Assembly: GCA_964036045.1 (NCBI GenBank)
Contig: OZ038382.1
Span: forward strand, 138,954,961-139,018,960
Reading direction: 5' to 3'
DNA: 64,000 nucleotides
Source of the DNA: Eutreptiella sp. 'Long Island Sound 2002'
Lineage: Eukaryota > Euglenozoa > Euglenophyceae > Eutreptiales > Eutreptiaceae
A model generated the notes under the pieces. It made no database searches. It was not told the DNA's origin and saw only the letters and a list, made by a program, of their open reading frames with translations. Each line of letters opens with the position of its first letter. Position 1 is the stretch's first letter. Below are positions 34,006 to 43,795 of the stretch, in pieces. A program made the translations under genes and the position numbers.

Positions 34006-34355
34006 GCTCCTCTGATACGCCCTAAATGCTGTCCATGTCGCCCCTGAGAGTATGCCTCACAGAATGCACCTTTGGAGTTCGGTAGCAAAACTGGCTACGC
34101 TGTGCTGCACCAGACGTCTGCATGTGGCGTAATGGACCCCTGCGAAGAGCCGGGGTCGGCGTTGGACCAAGGCATCCAACATTTGCGATCTAAGTTGTTC
34201 ACGCACTTCGTGCTTCACTGTGTTTTTGTCTCCATTAAGGAGGAGGGGGTCGTTTCGCCCGGGAACTGTCCATCCCCACCATCCCTGCGTGGCCACCCAT
34301 CCGCATTCGTGAGCTGTGTGCACGGCCCGGCCGAACGGGCCAGACCGTTGGTTGT

Positions 34356-35225
34356 TTACCAGATGGCCTGAGCGGTAATTTGACCTGCACCTCTGGTGCG
34401 ACACAGCTGTGCCAGCCACAGGATGCGGTGGTATTTGAGCACCAGAGTTGGCGCAATTCTGTGTCCCTTGCAAAGTAAGGTAAAGAAAATCTCCTTTGCC
34501 CTGCTAGGCCGGGATGGTCCCCATATGGTCTTCATGACTTTCGTTTCAAAGGGCAGCAGGTCTTTGGGCCGCAGGGGCACTATTTCCGCAGCATGCAGTC
34601 CAGTGGCTGCTATCATCGTGGAAATAACATCACATCGGCGCTCAAAATTTCCCTGCGCGCCATGCACTCTGTCGAGCAAGCTGCACGCTCTAGAGATGCG
34701 CTTCAGCATGAGAGGCCCTAAGCAAGTGGCATCAGTGGTGCGAACACCTGCGCCCAGTGATTTAAACTCAGATGCAATGGGGAATGGCACCCCCTGCAGT
34801 GCAGCCTGTACTGGATGCCGTTTATCGGACGAAAAACCGACCGACTTCTAAGCATTCACACCTTGTCTTGTGTCCTCCAGCCAGGCGGAGGTGCAGTCTA
34901 ATAGTGGGGTGAGAGTGGAGTTCGCTGCTGCAAACCCATGGGTATCATCTACGTACCCAAGGGCTGTCAAAATGTAAGGCACAGCTTGTGCCGGCTGATC
35001 CCCGGGGGGGAGCCTTTGCAGTGTGACTTTGATGCCTTGCTGTTGGGCATCTAGCACATGCTTCCACACACTGGTCATGAGGTTGATAAGTATGACACTC
35101 AGCGGGCAACCCTGAAGGATGCCGCTTGTGGCACTGAAAAAACTGGCGCAGCAGCCCATAATCTTGAAGCATCTCGTGAGTGCGTGGTACATGCCGGTGA
35201 GCGTTCTATGTGTTCCCAAGTCCAT
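34356..35225 (-). pseudogene. L3 reverse transcriptase palm and thumb
   Basis: SGILQGCPLSVILIN (motif B) and GYVDDTHG (motif C, Ala to Val before the Asp pair) are followed by a stop at 34848 and a thumb region similar to L1 (FKSLGAGVRTTDA, WGPSRPSRAKEIFF). Motif A is absent because of the deletion at about 35220. Confidence 0.7.
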
Positions 35226-36043
35226 TTGCCCAGATGTCGTTCACATCCCCCTGGTGTAATAAATCTTCCCATTCTGTCTGGTGTGGGTGGAGCACGAGCT
35301 TACAGATTTTCTGTGTATCCTCATCTGTCCTGGGTGGCGGAGAGAATGGAGGCAGTTTCTTCATTTTGATGACCTTTTCAAGTGGTGCATCCAGTGAGAA
35401 GGTGAAACAGACCGGGATGTGTCCAGGGAGGGAGTGGTTGCGCAGAGCTGAAACCCCTGTCAGCATGCCTGCCTTAGCTGGAGTGACGAGCAGGCCGTCA
35501 ATGCGGGTAGCCGGCTTGCCGTCCTTAGAGAAGCCACAAACAAAGGGCTTTCCGTGCAAAATAGCATGAGTGTTGGCATCTACAAGCCATCCGTCCGCCA
35601 GCGCGGTCAGTGGCGCCGATGGAATCTGATGCAGTAAGTCAAAATTTAAATTTGCGTCAGTCATCGGTATGCAGCCAGCATTCCCTAGCTTGCTCATATA
35701 GCAGACCACTTGATCCCAAAACTCACGATTTAGGGATTCATTTCCCGATATACCATATCCGACACATATATTCAGTACACACTGTCCCGCGCCGATTCCT
35801 GCTCGTGTGTGTAGCCACCGTCCAGTGCCAAGGCCGGCAGGCAATGGAATCATCCGCATCCGGCTCAACTTTCCGGACATTCCAGCCGTTCTTGAATAAT
35901 AGTCCTACCCCCCCTTGCGGTGCACCCCAGATGCCTCCGGTGGGCGAGCCCACAGGTTTCCCCCAATAACAGTCCCAGCCCCGGTCTGCAGCAATGGCCT
36001 TCATGCAGCGCTGTCCGGCTTCTGTGAGCCGCGTTTCTTCCAA
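35206..36043 (-). pseudogene. L3 AP-type endonuclease
   Basis: Two overlapping frames together give the domain: an N-terminal EETRLTEAGQ with the metal-binding Glu and GVGLLFKNGW, then, after a frame change near 35740-35880, CIPMTDANLNFD in the place of the GDFN motif, RIDGLLVTP with the Arg-Asp pair, and NHSLPGHIPVC at the terminal His. The GDFN-to-TDAN change and the frame break make an active enzyme unlikely. It would nick target DNA, here probably GT/CA repeats. Confidence 0.6.
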
Positions 36044-36046
36044 TCC

Positions 36047-36105
36047 TGTGTGTGTGTGTGTGTGTGTTGTTCTTGTTGTTGTTGTTGTTGTGGTTGCTCT
36101 TGTCA
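36047..36105 (+). repeat. (TG)n-(TTG)n at the 5' side of L3
   Basis: About ten TG units, then TTGTTCTTGTTG repeats leading into the conserved CTTGTCAGGGATGG sequence of the array unit. Confidence 0.85.
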
Positions 36106-36220
36106 GGGATGGATATAATGGTGTCCAATTTAGGGGGGCCTCTGAGGGGCCTCACATGACGAAATGACGATTGCCAAACTCCTTTGTCCCTCTTGTGGTA
36201 CAGGGTAAATTTTGGTGCAA

Positions 36221-36520
36221 GTCTCCGCTGCGGCAGCTGCCATCCCCATTGCGGTGGTAGTCACAGCAGCCTCCATCACAGGCACGTCAGCCTCCTCGTG
36301 GGTCCTAGAGAACTGGGCCTGCATCACAACGTTGCCTCGGCGCACACCTTGCTTGTTGGAGGCCACGGGTCTCACAAAAGCGGGTCTAGTGGTACCAGAC
36401 ACCATCAAATTAGTGGTGGACTGGCTCATCTGGGTGTGGCTCAGGGCCAGCTGCCATCACAAGCCATGCACCGATGGCAATCAAGGCCCGGGCAATAAGG
36501 GAGTGTGTGTTGCTTGCCAT
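36221..36520 (-). pseudogene. Rubredoxin leader half-copy 2
   Basis: The ATG at 36520-36518 opens MASNTHSL, matching MAPNAHSL of the full genes, then follows the leader. A net 2-nt deletion near 36446 shifts the frame after about residue 24. The remainder to the GGAGACT junction is intact in the second frame. Confidence 0.75.
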
Positions 36521-38778
36521 TTTCCGTATCTTGACAAATAAAAGCCAACATTCAGGATGCTCAGCCCTGAGACTGGGGTCTGTGTTCTTTTGCTCTGTGA
36601 ATTCTGTTGGGCCTGTAGCAATTAGTACACTCACCAGGTTTGTTACGCTGCCCGAGGGCTACAAAACATGATGGGTGCATGGCCTACACTTGTTTTGGAT
36701 GCCTCAAAGACAGAGTGGTGGGAAAGCAGGGTTGGGCGGCCTTTTTGGTTTGCAGACAACTTGCATGCGCTTCCCAGGAAATGCCGCTTGGCCCGGGTGT
36801 CTGCAGGAGCAATGGCCTGGACCTGTGCTGTGTGCAGACCCATTTCCCGCCAATTTGGCCAGCACTCGTGCCCATGCCTTGCAGGGTACTGTTGCCAGCA
36901 GTTCTCTGGTTTGCGCTTTCCTGGCTCAAGCCTTCAAAGGCACTTTACGGGCAACCTGCCCTGGGGCCGTTGCGCAATCTTCACAGAAACCTTGGCCGAT
37001 ACTCTGGCCACTGCCTTTGCAGGCACTTTCATGGGCACTCCTGCGGGCACCTTGCCCTGTGTGCTAGCAGATGGTTGAAAATGCATCCCCATGTTGTTGC
37101 CGTTGCAGAGTTTGCTGAGGAGATTTAGAGGGAAGAGGGCTGGGCTTGAAATGGGGGCTAGCCAATGATGGCATGTGTCTGTTGTGCCTGGCAAGCGTTT
37201 GTTTCTTTTGGCTTGCCATGGAACATGTGATTTTTCAAATCAATGTAGCAATCATGCACTATTTCTACCGCAACAACACCTGCAGCGTTTCGGATCTAAG
37301 ATCCACGTATCCTGGTGAAATTGAGTGCCATTACAAATACACAGCGCAAAACACTGAGCAAAGTGCCTGCAAAAGTGGCTGCGAGGAAACCACACCCACC
37401 CCGGGCCAGGGTGCCCGCATACGCTGTGTCCTCCATTGTCTAATGCACATATCTGACAGCCTATTTACCAGAATTTTCCTGCCCCAGGGGGCACAGTGGG
37501 GGTGTGACTGACGACTTCCAAAGCGCCATGTTCTTGGATCTCACATGACAATGCAGTATCAGTGTGGCAGGACACCAGAGTGGGCCGCACGCGCTGTGGA
37601 CCCCTCTGGCCGCCCAACTACTGCATGATCCCTGGCACTAAACAGAATGGACCAGAAGCACATAAACAGGTTTAACTTAGTGTACCAGGGAGCACAGTGC
37701 TTTATGCAATTCTTGAAATTTTTTGTCACAGAACACTATCAGCCAGTCATTTCCGCGATGACCGGCTTGGATGCTAATGGACTGATGCGCCTGGTCGTCA
37801 GCCTGCCATTGCAGCCCTCTTCGCCTTCTGCCTGACACAGCTGATGCTGCTGGGCCGCTCATATTGCTCTTACCTCCCTGTTTCAGGCCTGGGCCCATGC
37901 AACCCCACCCACAGAACCTCATCTTGAGGAGGGTGGAGAGGTCGACCCACTGAGGGAGGGAAGCTGAAACGATCCCACAGCTGTATCTGTCGCAATTGAC
38001 GGCTGATGCTCTTCTTGTTGGCTGGGTGGTGGGTGGACCAAAGGGGACTTCCATCAAAGCAGTCCAGGTTTACCTATCCGCACCAACCGCATGCAAGCTG
38101 CCGTGCAGATGTGGACCGATAAGCACGCCCTTTTCTGGAAAGGTGCAGGGATGTTACAGGGTATTGGGTCTGGTGCGGGTCAAGCTGGGTGTGCAGGCGG
38201 GTGGAAATGGACCGTCCAGTGACCACCAAGAATTCTGCAGACAAATGTCTTAAATGCACATCCCCTTTCGTGCTTCCTGGGTGGTGTGAAGAGCTTCCGC
38301 AACCAGGACACAAGGCTAAGACAATGCTCCAAACCTGTGCCCAACGGTTTCGTTGAAGTAACACGATGTATTCCGTTGCGGATTATCCGCCGAAGTATAA
38401 ATGTTACAAACGTCTGAATGATCCGATCAGCCATTCACCGTCATCAGATCCCAAGTAAAGAATAGCCTGCAGTCATCCAACTAGCGATCAGGGGGCAGCT
38501 CCCAGCCCAACATGGCAATGGGCATCCCCTGGGGCCTCCAACCACGGCCTCCAGGCAGACGCCCACCAATATATACCCTGTACCAAAAAATGGCTGATCA
38601 ACAGAACTAGGCCGCACAAGCGCCGGCTCACAGGCACTAGACCCCACAAGCGCTTGGACGGAGACACACACACACACACCACCCAACTGCTGTGGGCAGC
38701 TACTCAGCCCTGCACATGTGGGGCTTGCTCCAATACCACACTCCAGTGTAATACAAGTGCGTTTCTTGGACAGCGTAT
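36521..38778. other. Array spacer and 3' flank of copy 4
   Basis: Full-length spacer, nearly identical to 58704-60961. It includes the 12-nt periodic region (36780-37080). An open frame at 37146-37511 (121 codons, Cys-rich second half with NNTCSVSDLRSTYPGEIEC) is conserved at 59339-59704 with about four substitutions, but the whole spacer is equally conserved, so this is not evidence of selection. A 13-nt insertion near 37712 is the only notable difference. Confidence 0.5.
37146..37511 (+). other. Uncertain spacer ORF (also 59339-59704)
   Basis: The 121-codon frame starts at an in-frame non-ATG or upstream Met, has a hydrophobic stretch (about 11-35) and eight Cys in its C-terminal half. It is opposite in strand to the rubredoxin genes. 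The insertion at 54971 disrupts it in another unit. I do not recognise it, and it may be chance. Confidence 0.15.
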
Positions 38779-39870
38779 TTACAACGCAGTGGCAATGTAG
38801 GCCAAAAGACCCACAACCCCAAGGCCTCCCACAAGCCCAGTCAGGATGTTAGTGGGCAGGCCCTTGCTCTCCACTTTACCAGTCTCAATGTCGAACTTGG
38901 CGAATCGGGACTTGGGCGACTGGCACTGAGGGCACCGGTAGCTGTTGGGCGCCTCCTCGAATGGCTGTGGCAGGTAGTAGATGAAGCCACAGTCCAAACA
39001 GATGTGCGTCGCCCGCGCCTTCTGCGCAGCTGTCAACTTGCGGCCCATCTTTGGCGGCGCTGGGCGCTTCGGCAGACGCTTCACGTTGATCTCGTCGGCC
39101 GCTGGCCCACGGGCTACAATGAAGTCAACAGCGTTCGGGCAGGCAGTGACAGCGGACTGGGTGAACGTCAGCTTGTCCGCAGGCCACAATTCGTCTCCAA
39201 AGAACGAAGATGTGTACACCACCGTGTCCCCAATCTTAATGCCAGCCTTCGCTGCGTTGCCCAGAGGGTTCACAAACTTCACATACACGCCCCCAGACTT
39301 GCTCTTCTCTCCAAGCTGCAGGCCCAAAGGCTTGTCCACAGTGATCAGCTGTTCGCCCTTGCTGCCTCCACGACCGGCCATTTGCATGGGCTTCGCTGCC
39401 ATCTCCGCAAGATCCATTTCCTCATCGGTGTCGTACTTGGGCACACTGCCCCCAGCCAATGCAAAGTCGGGGCCCGGGCGGTTGAACTGGTTGAAGAAGT
39501 ACACAATGATCGCCAACAAAGTGGCGGTAAGGCATGTGGCCGCCATTGGCATAGGGATCACGTTCTGAGTCTCCGCCGCAGCCGCTGCCATCCCCAGTGC
39601 GGTGGCACCGACGGCAGCCTCCATCACAGGCACGTCAGCCTCCTCCTCGGACCCAGGGAACTGTGCCCGCATCACAACGTTGCCCCGGCGCACACCTTGC
39701 ATGTTGGAGGCCACGGGTCTCACGAACGCAGGTCTAGTGGTACCAGACACCATCAAATTAGTGGTGGACTGGCTCATCTGGGTGTGGCTCAGGACCACAG
39801 CTGCCATCACAAGCCATGCACCGATGGCAATCAAGGCCCGGGCAATAAGGGAGTGTGCGTTGGGCGCCAT
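38779..39870 (-). CDS. ENH1-like plastid rubredoxin, copy 4
   Basis: Complete and identical in protein to 21923-23014. Its 5' flank is intact for only 264 bp (39871-40134), because the 12-kb TIR element is inserted there. If promoter elements lie further upstream, this copy would be separated from them. The acceptor CAG next to the ATG is preserved. Confidence 0.93.
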   Translation of the reverse strand: MAPNAHSLIARALIAIGAWLVMAAVVLSHTQMSQSTTNLMVSGTTRPAFVRPVASNMQGVRRGNVVMRAQFPGSEEEADVPVMEAAVGATALGMAAAAAETQNVIPMPMAATCLTATLLAIIVYFFNQFNRPGPDFALAGGSVPKYDTDEEMDLAEMAAKPMQMAGRGGSKGEQLITVDKPLGLQLGEKSKSGGVYVKFVNPLGNAAKAGIKIGDTVVYTSSFFGDELWPADKLTFTQSAVTACPNAVDFIVARGPAADEINVKRLPKRPAPPKMGRKLTAAQKARATHICLDCGFIYYLPQPFEEAPNSYRCPQCQSPKSRFAKFDIETGKVESKGLPTNILTGLVGGLGVVGLLAYIATAL

Positions 39871-40134
39871 TGAGTACCTGAAAGGGCAGAAACCTCGTGC
39901 CGGATCGTGTCAGGCTCCATCCTATGTCCTCAGCACAGGGCACGCAGAGGATACATAGTGCTCACAGGAACTTCTATTTCAGACACCTCCCCCATCCCCC
40001 CACCCGCGAATAAATTTCAGTTCCAAAGGAATGTATTGAAGGCAGATCGAAAGCCTGCAAAATATGTATTACACTCCCCCGGAACAAAATATTACATGGA
40101 GGGGGGTATGGGCATGTATGCCAGGCACATACCT
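39871..40134 (-). promoter_or_regulatory. Truncated 5' flank of copy 4, ending in a target duplication
   Basis: Array consensus up to CACATACCT. The TACCT at 40130-40134 is repeated at 52210-52214, immediately beyond the inserted element, where the flank resumes (GGCATATGGCCGG). Confidence 0.7.
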
Positions 40135-40168
40135 CTTAGGCGGCCGAAGCAGGTACGCTTTTGTACCG
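40135..40168 (+). repeat. Left terminal inverted repeat
   Basis: 34 bp that pair with 52176-52209 with mismatches at positions 6, 15 and 23, all G/A. It contains an internal inverted repeat, GGTAC-GCTTTT-GTACC, and a CGGCCG palindrome. Confidence 0.9.
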
Positions 40169-40788
40169 GGATGTCTGCAAATTTGGTACAGGTAATTTGC
40201 CCGATTTACCTACTTTTTTTAACCACAAAATTTGACTACTCACTTTTTTGGCCCAATTACCCACAAAAATGCATGATTTTCCTCCAAAAAAGCTCTCACA
40301 ATTTTTGCCATTTTACCCAGTTTTCTGTAAAATGCACCATATTTTGGGGGTTTTCGGACTATAAAACCTTGCTTTTTGTTGTTGTCCTCTCCTTGCTTTT
40401 TTTTGCACACTTAAAAATCCAAGTTTTACGCCGGAGGTTTCCGAAAAGCTGTAAAAGTACAACATTTTCCTATTCGTATTGCGAGGCCTCGCAATACGGG
40501 ACATGAATCAACATAATTCTTTGCAATTACACACAGCTTTGGGTCACACAGAAACAAGCAAAAAGAGAATACAGAGTATCAATACATTGTGTGCGTCGAC
40601 ACGTGAGGCTTTCGGAATGCGAGGCCTGGCAATACTGACTGCTGCCTTAGGGTCAGTATAATCATCATCTCCAGATGATGCTTCTGAAAAAAGAGCAGAA
40701 ATGGCGAGTTGCCTAATCTGCGAATGCGAGGCCTCGCAATGCGAGACAACAAATCTCGAAGAACATGGCCGCAGCGCCACCAACGCCT
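40169..40788. other. Left subterminal region of the TIR element
   Basis: A/T-rich and non-coding, with three palindrome copies (40480-40493, 40618-40631 with one change, 40725-40738). It is probably the 3' UTR and terminus of the five-exon gene. The third copy is followed, on the coding strand, by CAG, so a 3'-UTR intron is possible. Confidence 0.4.
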
Positions 40789-43371
40789 TTAGGGCTTCTT
40801 CTTCTTCTTCAATCCCGCTGCCAACATCTTACTCCTCGACGTGGAGCCCACTGCTGTTCCCGGATCCGGAAGGCTCAGCATCCTCTTCACCCCCTGGGGT
40901 TGCATCAGGGTCGTCTGCTTCGGCTCAGCTGCCGCCTTGGTCTTTGGCTTTTTCGGCTTCGGCGCCTGGCTCGCCTCCGGCTCCTCTTCATCTGCATCGC
41001 CAGCCTAGAACGCCCGAACCTGCGTTGACTTCCGAGGAGATCGCCGATCAGATCCTGGCAGCACCGGGTCTTCGTCATCTTCCTCAGGATCCTCCAAGTC
41101 CTCGTCTGCGAATTCTGCATGGGCATGTTGACTTGCTTCCTCTGCAGTCGACACTTTGAGACGGGCATACCCCACATTCTCGTCCTCGACCCACATTGGC
41201 ATGCCGAACTGGATCCAGAGCTCGCACTGCGCCAACCTGGTCTGGTCAACTCCTGCCTGCACACGCTGCGTCACCTCGTGATGGTAGCTCCGTGCCCAGT
41301 CCGATCGCTTTTGTTTGGTCAACTGCAGAGAACAAACTTGTGGAGGATCATCCAAAGCTGCCACTTTCGCTGCCATGTGCACATCGCGATCGAAGATCAT
41401 GAGGTTGTCCGAGCGGTCTCTGTTCCGCATCAGCGTTGCCAGCCACGTATAGAGGACAAGGGGCATGAACCCTGGTTCATCACGTTCGCGGCGACCCAAG
41501 CCGATGTATGGTGGGATCTGCGATGAGGAGTAGCGAGATGTCAAGGGGAATGCGAGGCCTCGCAATCCAAAAGCGTTGTACATACCTTTTTCTTGATCTT
41601 TACACCGGCCACCAGAACCAGTGCTTTCACTTGAATTCCGCCTTTTCCCGTCTTGCCTGCACCCGGTAGCCAGTAACACACTTGCACTTTCTCATACCAG
41701 TAATCGTTCTCCGCAATTCCAGGTGCCTCCAAAACTGTTGCCAGGGCGTCCCACGAGGGCGACACCTCGCCGTAGATGACAAGCACAGTTTCGGGGTTGT
41801 CGATCAACTTGGCCATCACAACGGGACTCACAGAATCAGCACCGTCCGCCAGATTCGCATTCAGAATAATCATGTCGGTGTCCAGCGCCTCCAAAAACTT
41901 AAGGGGATCTTGCGGATCTTTGTAGGGGGCGCACAGCATTTTGACCATCTTTCCACTGGCCTCAATGTTCGGCACATCCACTTTTCCAGACTCCGTAGAC
42001 TTGACCTCCGTCAAGGGCGATGCCAGTCGTGCACACAGGCGACCAAGGTCCATTGATGCCCCATGCTTTGGAAAAGTGTGTCCCATTGCCGTCCAGAACC
42101 GCGCCTTGCTCAGCGTTTCCCATTTTGGCGACGGAGCCTCGGCTTTCCATTGCCAGGCCCCCAAAGGGATCCGAAACCAATTGACATCCCAGTCATGCAA
42201 CGGTACCCTCTCTGCTGGACTGGCCTCTGCACACGTGAGGAAAGTTTGTATTGACCAATTGTGCTTCGTGTTTGCGTGTTTGCCTACTTGCCTGTCAGGG
42301 GAACATACTTCGAGAGGGATGGATGACGCTATCCGGAGCGGCTCCCCAATGCCAATTGATCCACTGCTGCTTCTGGTAAGTAGAGGCCCGGTCTTCGATT
42401 TACTTGATGTTCGTCTTTGGTCTCGACATGTCGGCGGCGACCCGTTGTAGGAGGGCTGGCTCGTACAGACTCTGCAGAAACTTCAGCTGGTTCATTGTCA
42501 CAGGTGTGTCCATGGTCTCGAAATTGAGCAGGGACTGCACCGCTGCGTCCTCCGCGTGGTACACCCACGTGAAGAACGGTCCAAACGCCTTAACCGCATA
42601 AGTCTGCACAGGAGGAGGGTACGTAGCCAGATTGCGGATTGCGAGGCCTCGCATTCAAAAAAGGAACATACTTGGAGTTCATCATCGGAAACCTGTGGAG
42701 GAATCCATGCACTTCCGCTCGCAGCCTTCGGAATGGTTCGGTGAATGTGATCCCTGGCAGACTCGTCAGGCCCGGCCGGCGAATCCCGCAAATGCATAAG
42801 GAAGTTGTCAGCTGCTTCTGACGGTGGCACGGCAGAGATGTCCAGATCGATGGCCTGCTTCCGACCTGCGATTGCTACCCCAGTAGACCAACTCGTCTCC
42901 GTCTTCAGCAGGTTGACCTTAACAATTTGCATCCACTGCGGTGGGTCGAGGCCTTTCTCAAGACGTTCGCGTCGCAGCTCAACGAGCGCACAGACACAGT
43001 GCTGCTTTGCAATGACGATCCAATCATCGGCTCAAGACAGAAAAAGGTTCGTGAGACCACGCACATCAAACATCGCCGCTACGACCAGGTTACGTACCTG
43101 GTGATTGCCATGCAGTCACGGTCACAGGCTCCTTAGGAGGGTTTGCCATGAGACTTCTCTTAACCTCGTCCACTCGTTTCTGTCGATACTTCCGGATCTG
43201 GCCGTACTTCTTCTGCTTGTCGATCACAAGGGTAGTGACGTCGACCTCCACCTGCAAAGGTTTCTTGTAGAACCTCAGGAACTCCTCTGGCACCGTGTCC
43301 TACGTGGACGGTACTTGTGAGGTGTCGGGTGATGCCCTGCCCGCTTTTGTTGGCGTCAAGCTCTCTGCCAT
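40789..43371 (-). CDS. Five-exon gene with ParB/sulfiredoxin-like motif (interrupted)
   Basis: Exons on the coding strand are 43371-42672, 42603-42404, 42372-42309, 42224-41586 and 41517-40789. With one 2-nt deletion near 43105 repaired, their lengths all keep frame, giving about 777 residues. The N-terminal part has a Lys/Arg-rich segment (IRKYRQKRVDEVKRSLM) followed by EPVTVTA and GNHQVRNLVVAAMFD, which resembles the GxHR-type nucleotide-binding motif of ParB/Srx domains. The middle part (DWDVNWFRIPLGAWQWK, ALDTDMIILNANL) is unrecognised. The C terminus is acidic, then Lys-rich (PKPKKPKTK, KKKK), suggesting nuclear location. In-frame stops occur at 43300-43302 (TAG), 43032-43034 (TGA) and 41005-41007 (TAG), so this copy is either decayed or read through. 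A role in the element's movement is only an inference from position. Confidence 0.55.
41518..41585 (-). other. 68-nt intron with palindrome (GT-AG)
   Basis: Starts GTATGTACAACGC and ends CATCGCAG. The palindrome TGCGAGGCCTCGCA (41551-41564) begins 21 nt after the donor. Removing it joins KIKKK to IPPYIGLGRRERDEP in one frame. Confidence 0.75.
42225..42308 (-). other. 84-nt intron without palindrome
   Basis: Starts GTATGTTCCCC and ends TGCAGAG. Using this AG joins SIPLE to ASPAERVPLHDW in frame. The alternative acceptor two bases earlier breaks the frame. Confidence 0.6.
42373..42403 (-). other. 31-nt mini-intron candidate
   Basis: Starts GTAAATCG and ends TTACCAG, and contains an in-frame TAA. 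Removal gives KTNIKSSSGSIGIGEPLRIA, an open join that links both neighbours in frame. 31 nt is very short for a spliceosomal intron, so a small insertion is the alternative. Confidence 0.4.
42604..42671 (-). other. 68-nt intron with palindrome (GT-AG)
   Basis: Starts GTATGTTCCTTTTTTG and ends CCTGTGCAG. The palindrome (42640-42653) begins 18 nt after the donor. Removing it joins SDDELQ to TYAVKAFGPFF. Same length as the intron at 41518-41585. Confidence 0.75.
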
Positions 43372-43595
43372 GATGATATAGGCCTGTAAAAAGGGAGAAA
43401 ACTGTATGCATTAGGGCTCGCAATCGAGAACATAGGTATTGGTCTGCAATTACCTACTTCGTATTGCGAGGCCTCACATTAAGGTAAGAACATCTACTCA
43501 GAAACGTACTTTTTCAACAGACGATTGCGAGGGCTCGCATTCCCAACACGCAGGAGCGAGCAAAAGCACCGGCGTGCGCACAACAACAACAACGG
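43372..43595 (-). other. Region upstream of the five-exon gene
   Basis: A pyrimidine-rich acceptor-like stretch (CCCTTTTTACAG on the coding strand) ends near 43384, 13 nt before the ATG, so a 5'-UTR intron is likely. Two palindrome variants (43465, 43526) and a half-site lie in it. It ends in CAACAACAACAACGG at the gap. Confidence 0.45.
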
Positions 43596-43795
43596 NNNNN
43601 NNNNNNNNNNNNNNNNNNNNNNNNNNNNNNNNNNNNNNNNNNNNNNNNNNNNNNNNNNNNNNNNNNNNNNNNNNNNNNNNNNNNNNNNNNNNNNNNNNNN
43701 NNNNNNNNNNNNNNNNNNNNNNNNNNNNNNNNNNNNNNNNNNNNNNNNNNNNNNNNNNNNNNNNNNNNNNNNNNNNNNNNNNNNNNNNNNNNNNN
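43596..43795. other. 200-base assembly gap
   Basis: Exactly 200 N, a conventional scaffold-gap size, so the real length is unknown. A CAA repeat abuts it. The transposase-like gene runs into the gap from the right. Confidence 0.98.

Larger units (their letters stand above)
33033..36046 (-). mobile_element. Non-LTR retrotransposon L3, internally deleted, inserted in (GT)n
   Basis: About 3.0 kb on the minus strand, bounded by (GT)n on both sides. It holds an endonuclease (36043-35206), RT palm from between motifs A and B onward (35225-34848), thumb (34790-34356), a degraded zinc finger (CPFFDSAPEDEAHIFWHC; second Cys of the pair is Phe) and the Cys/His tail. The RT fingers and motif A are missing: the endonuclease linker joins RT directly near 35220. 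Same family as L1 by RT, tail and 3' terminus. Confidence 0.75.
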
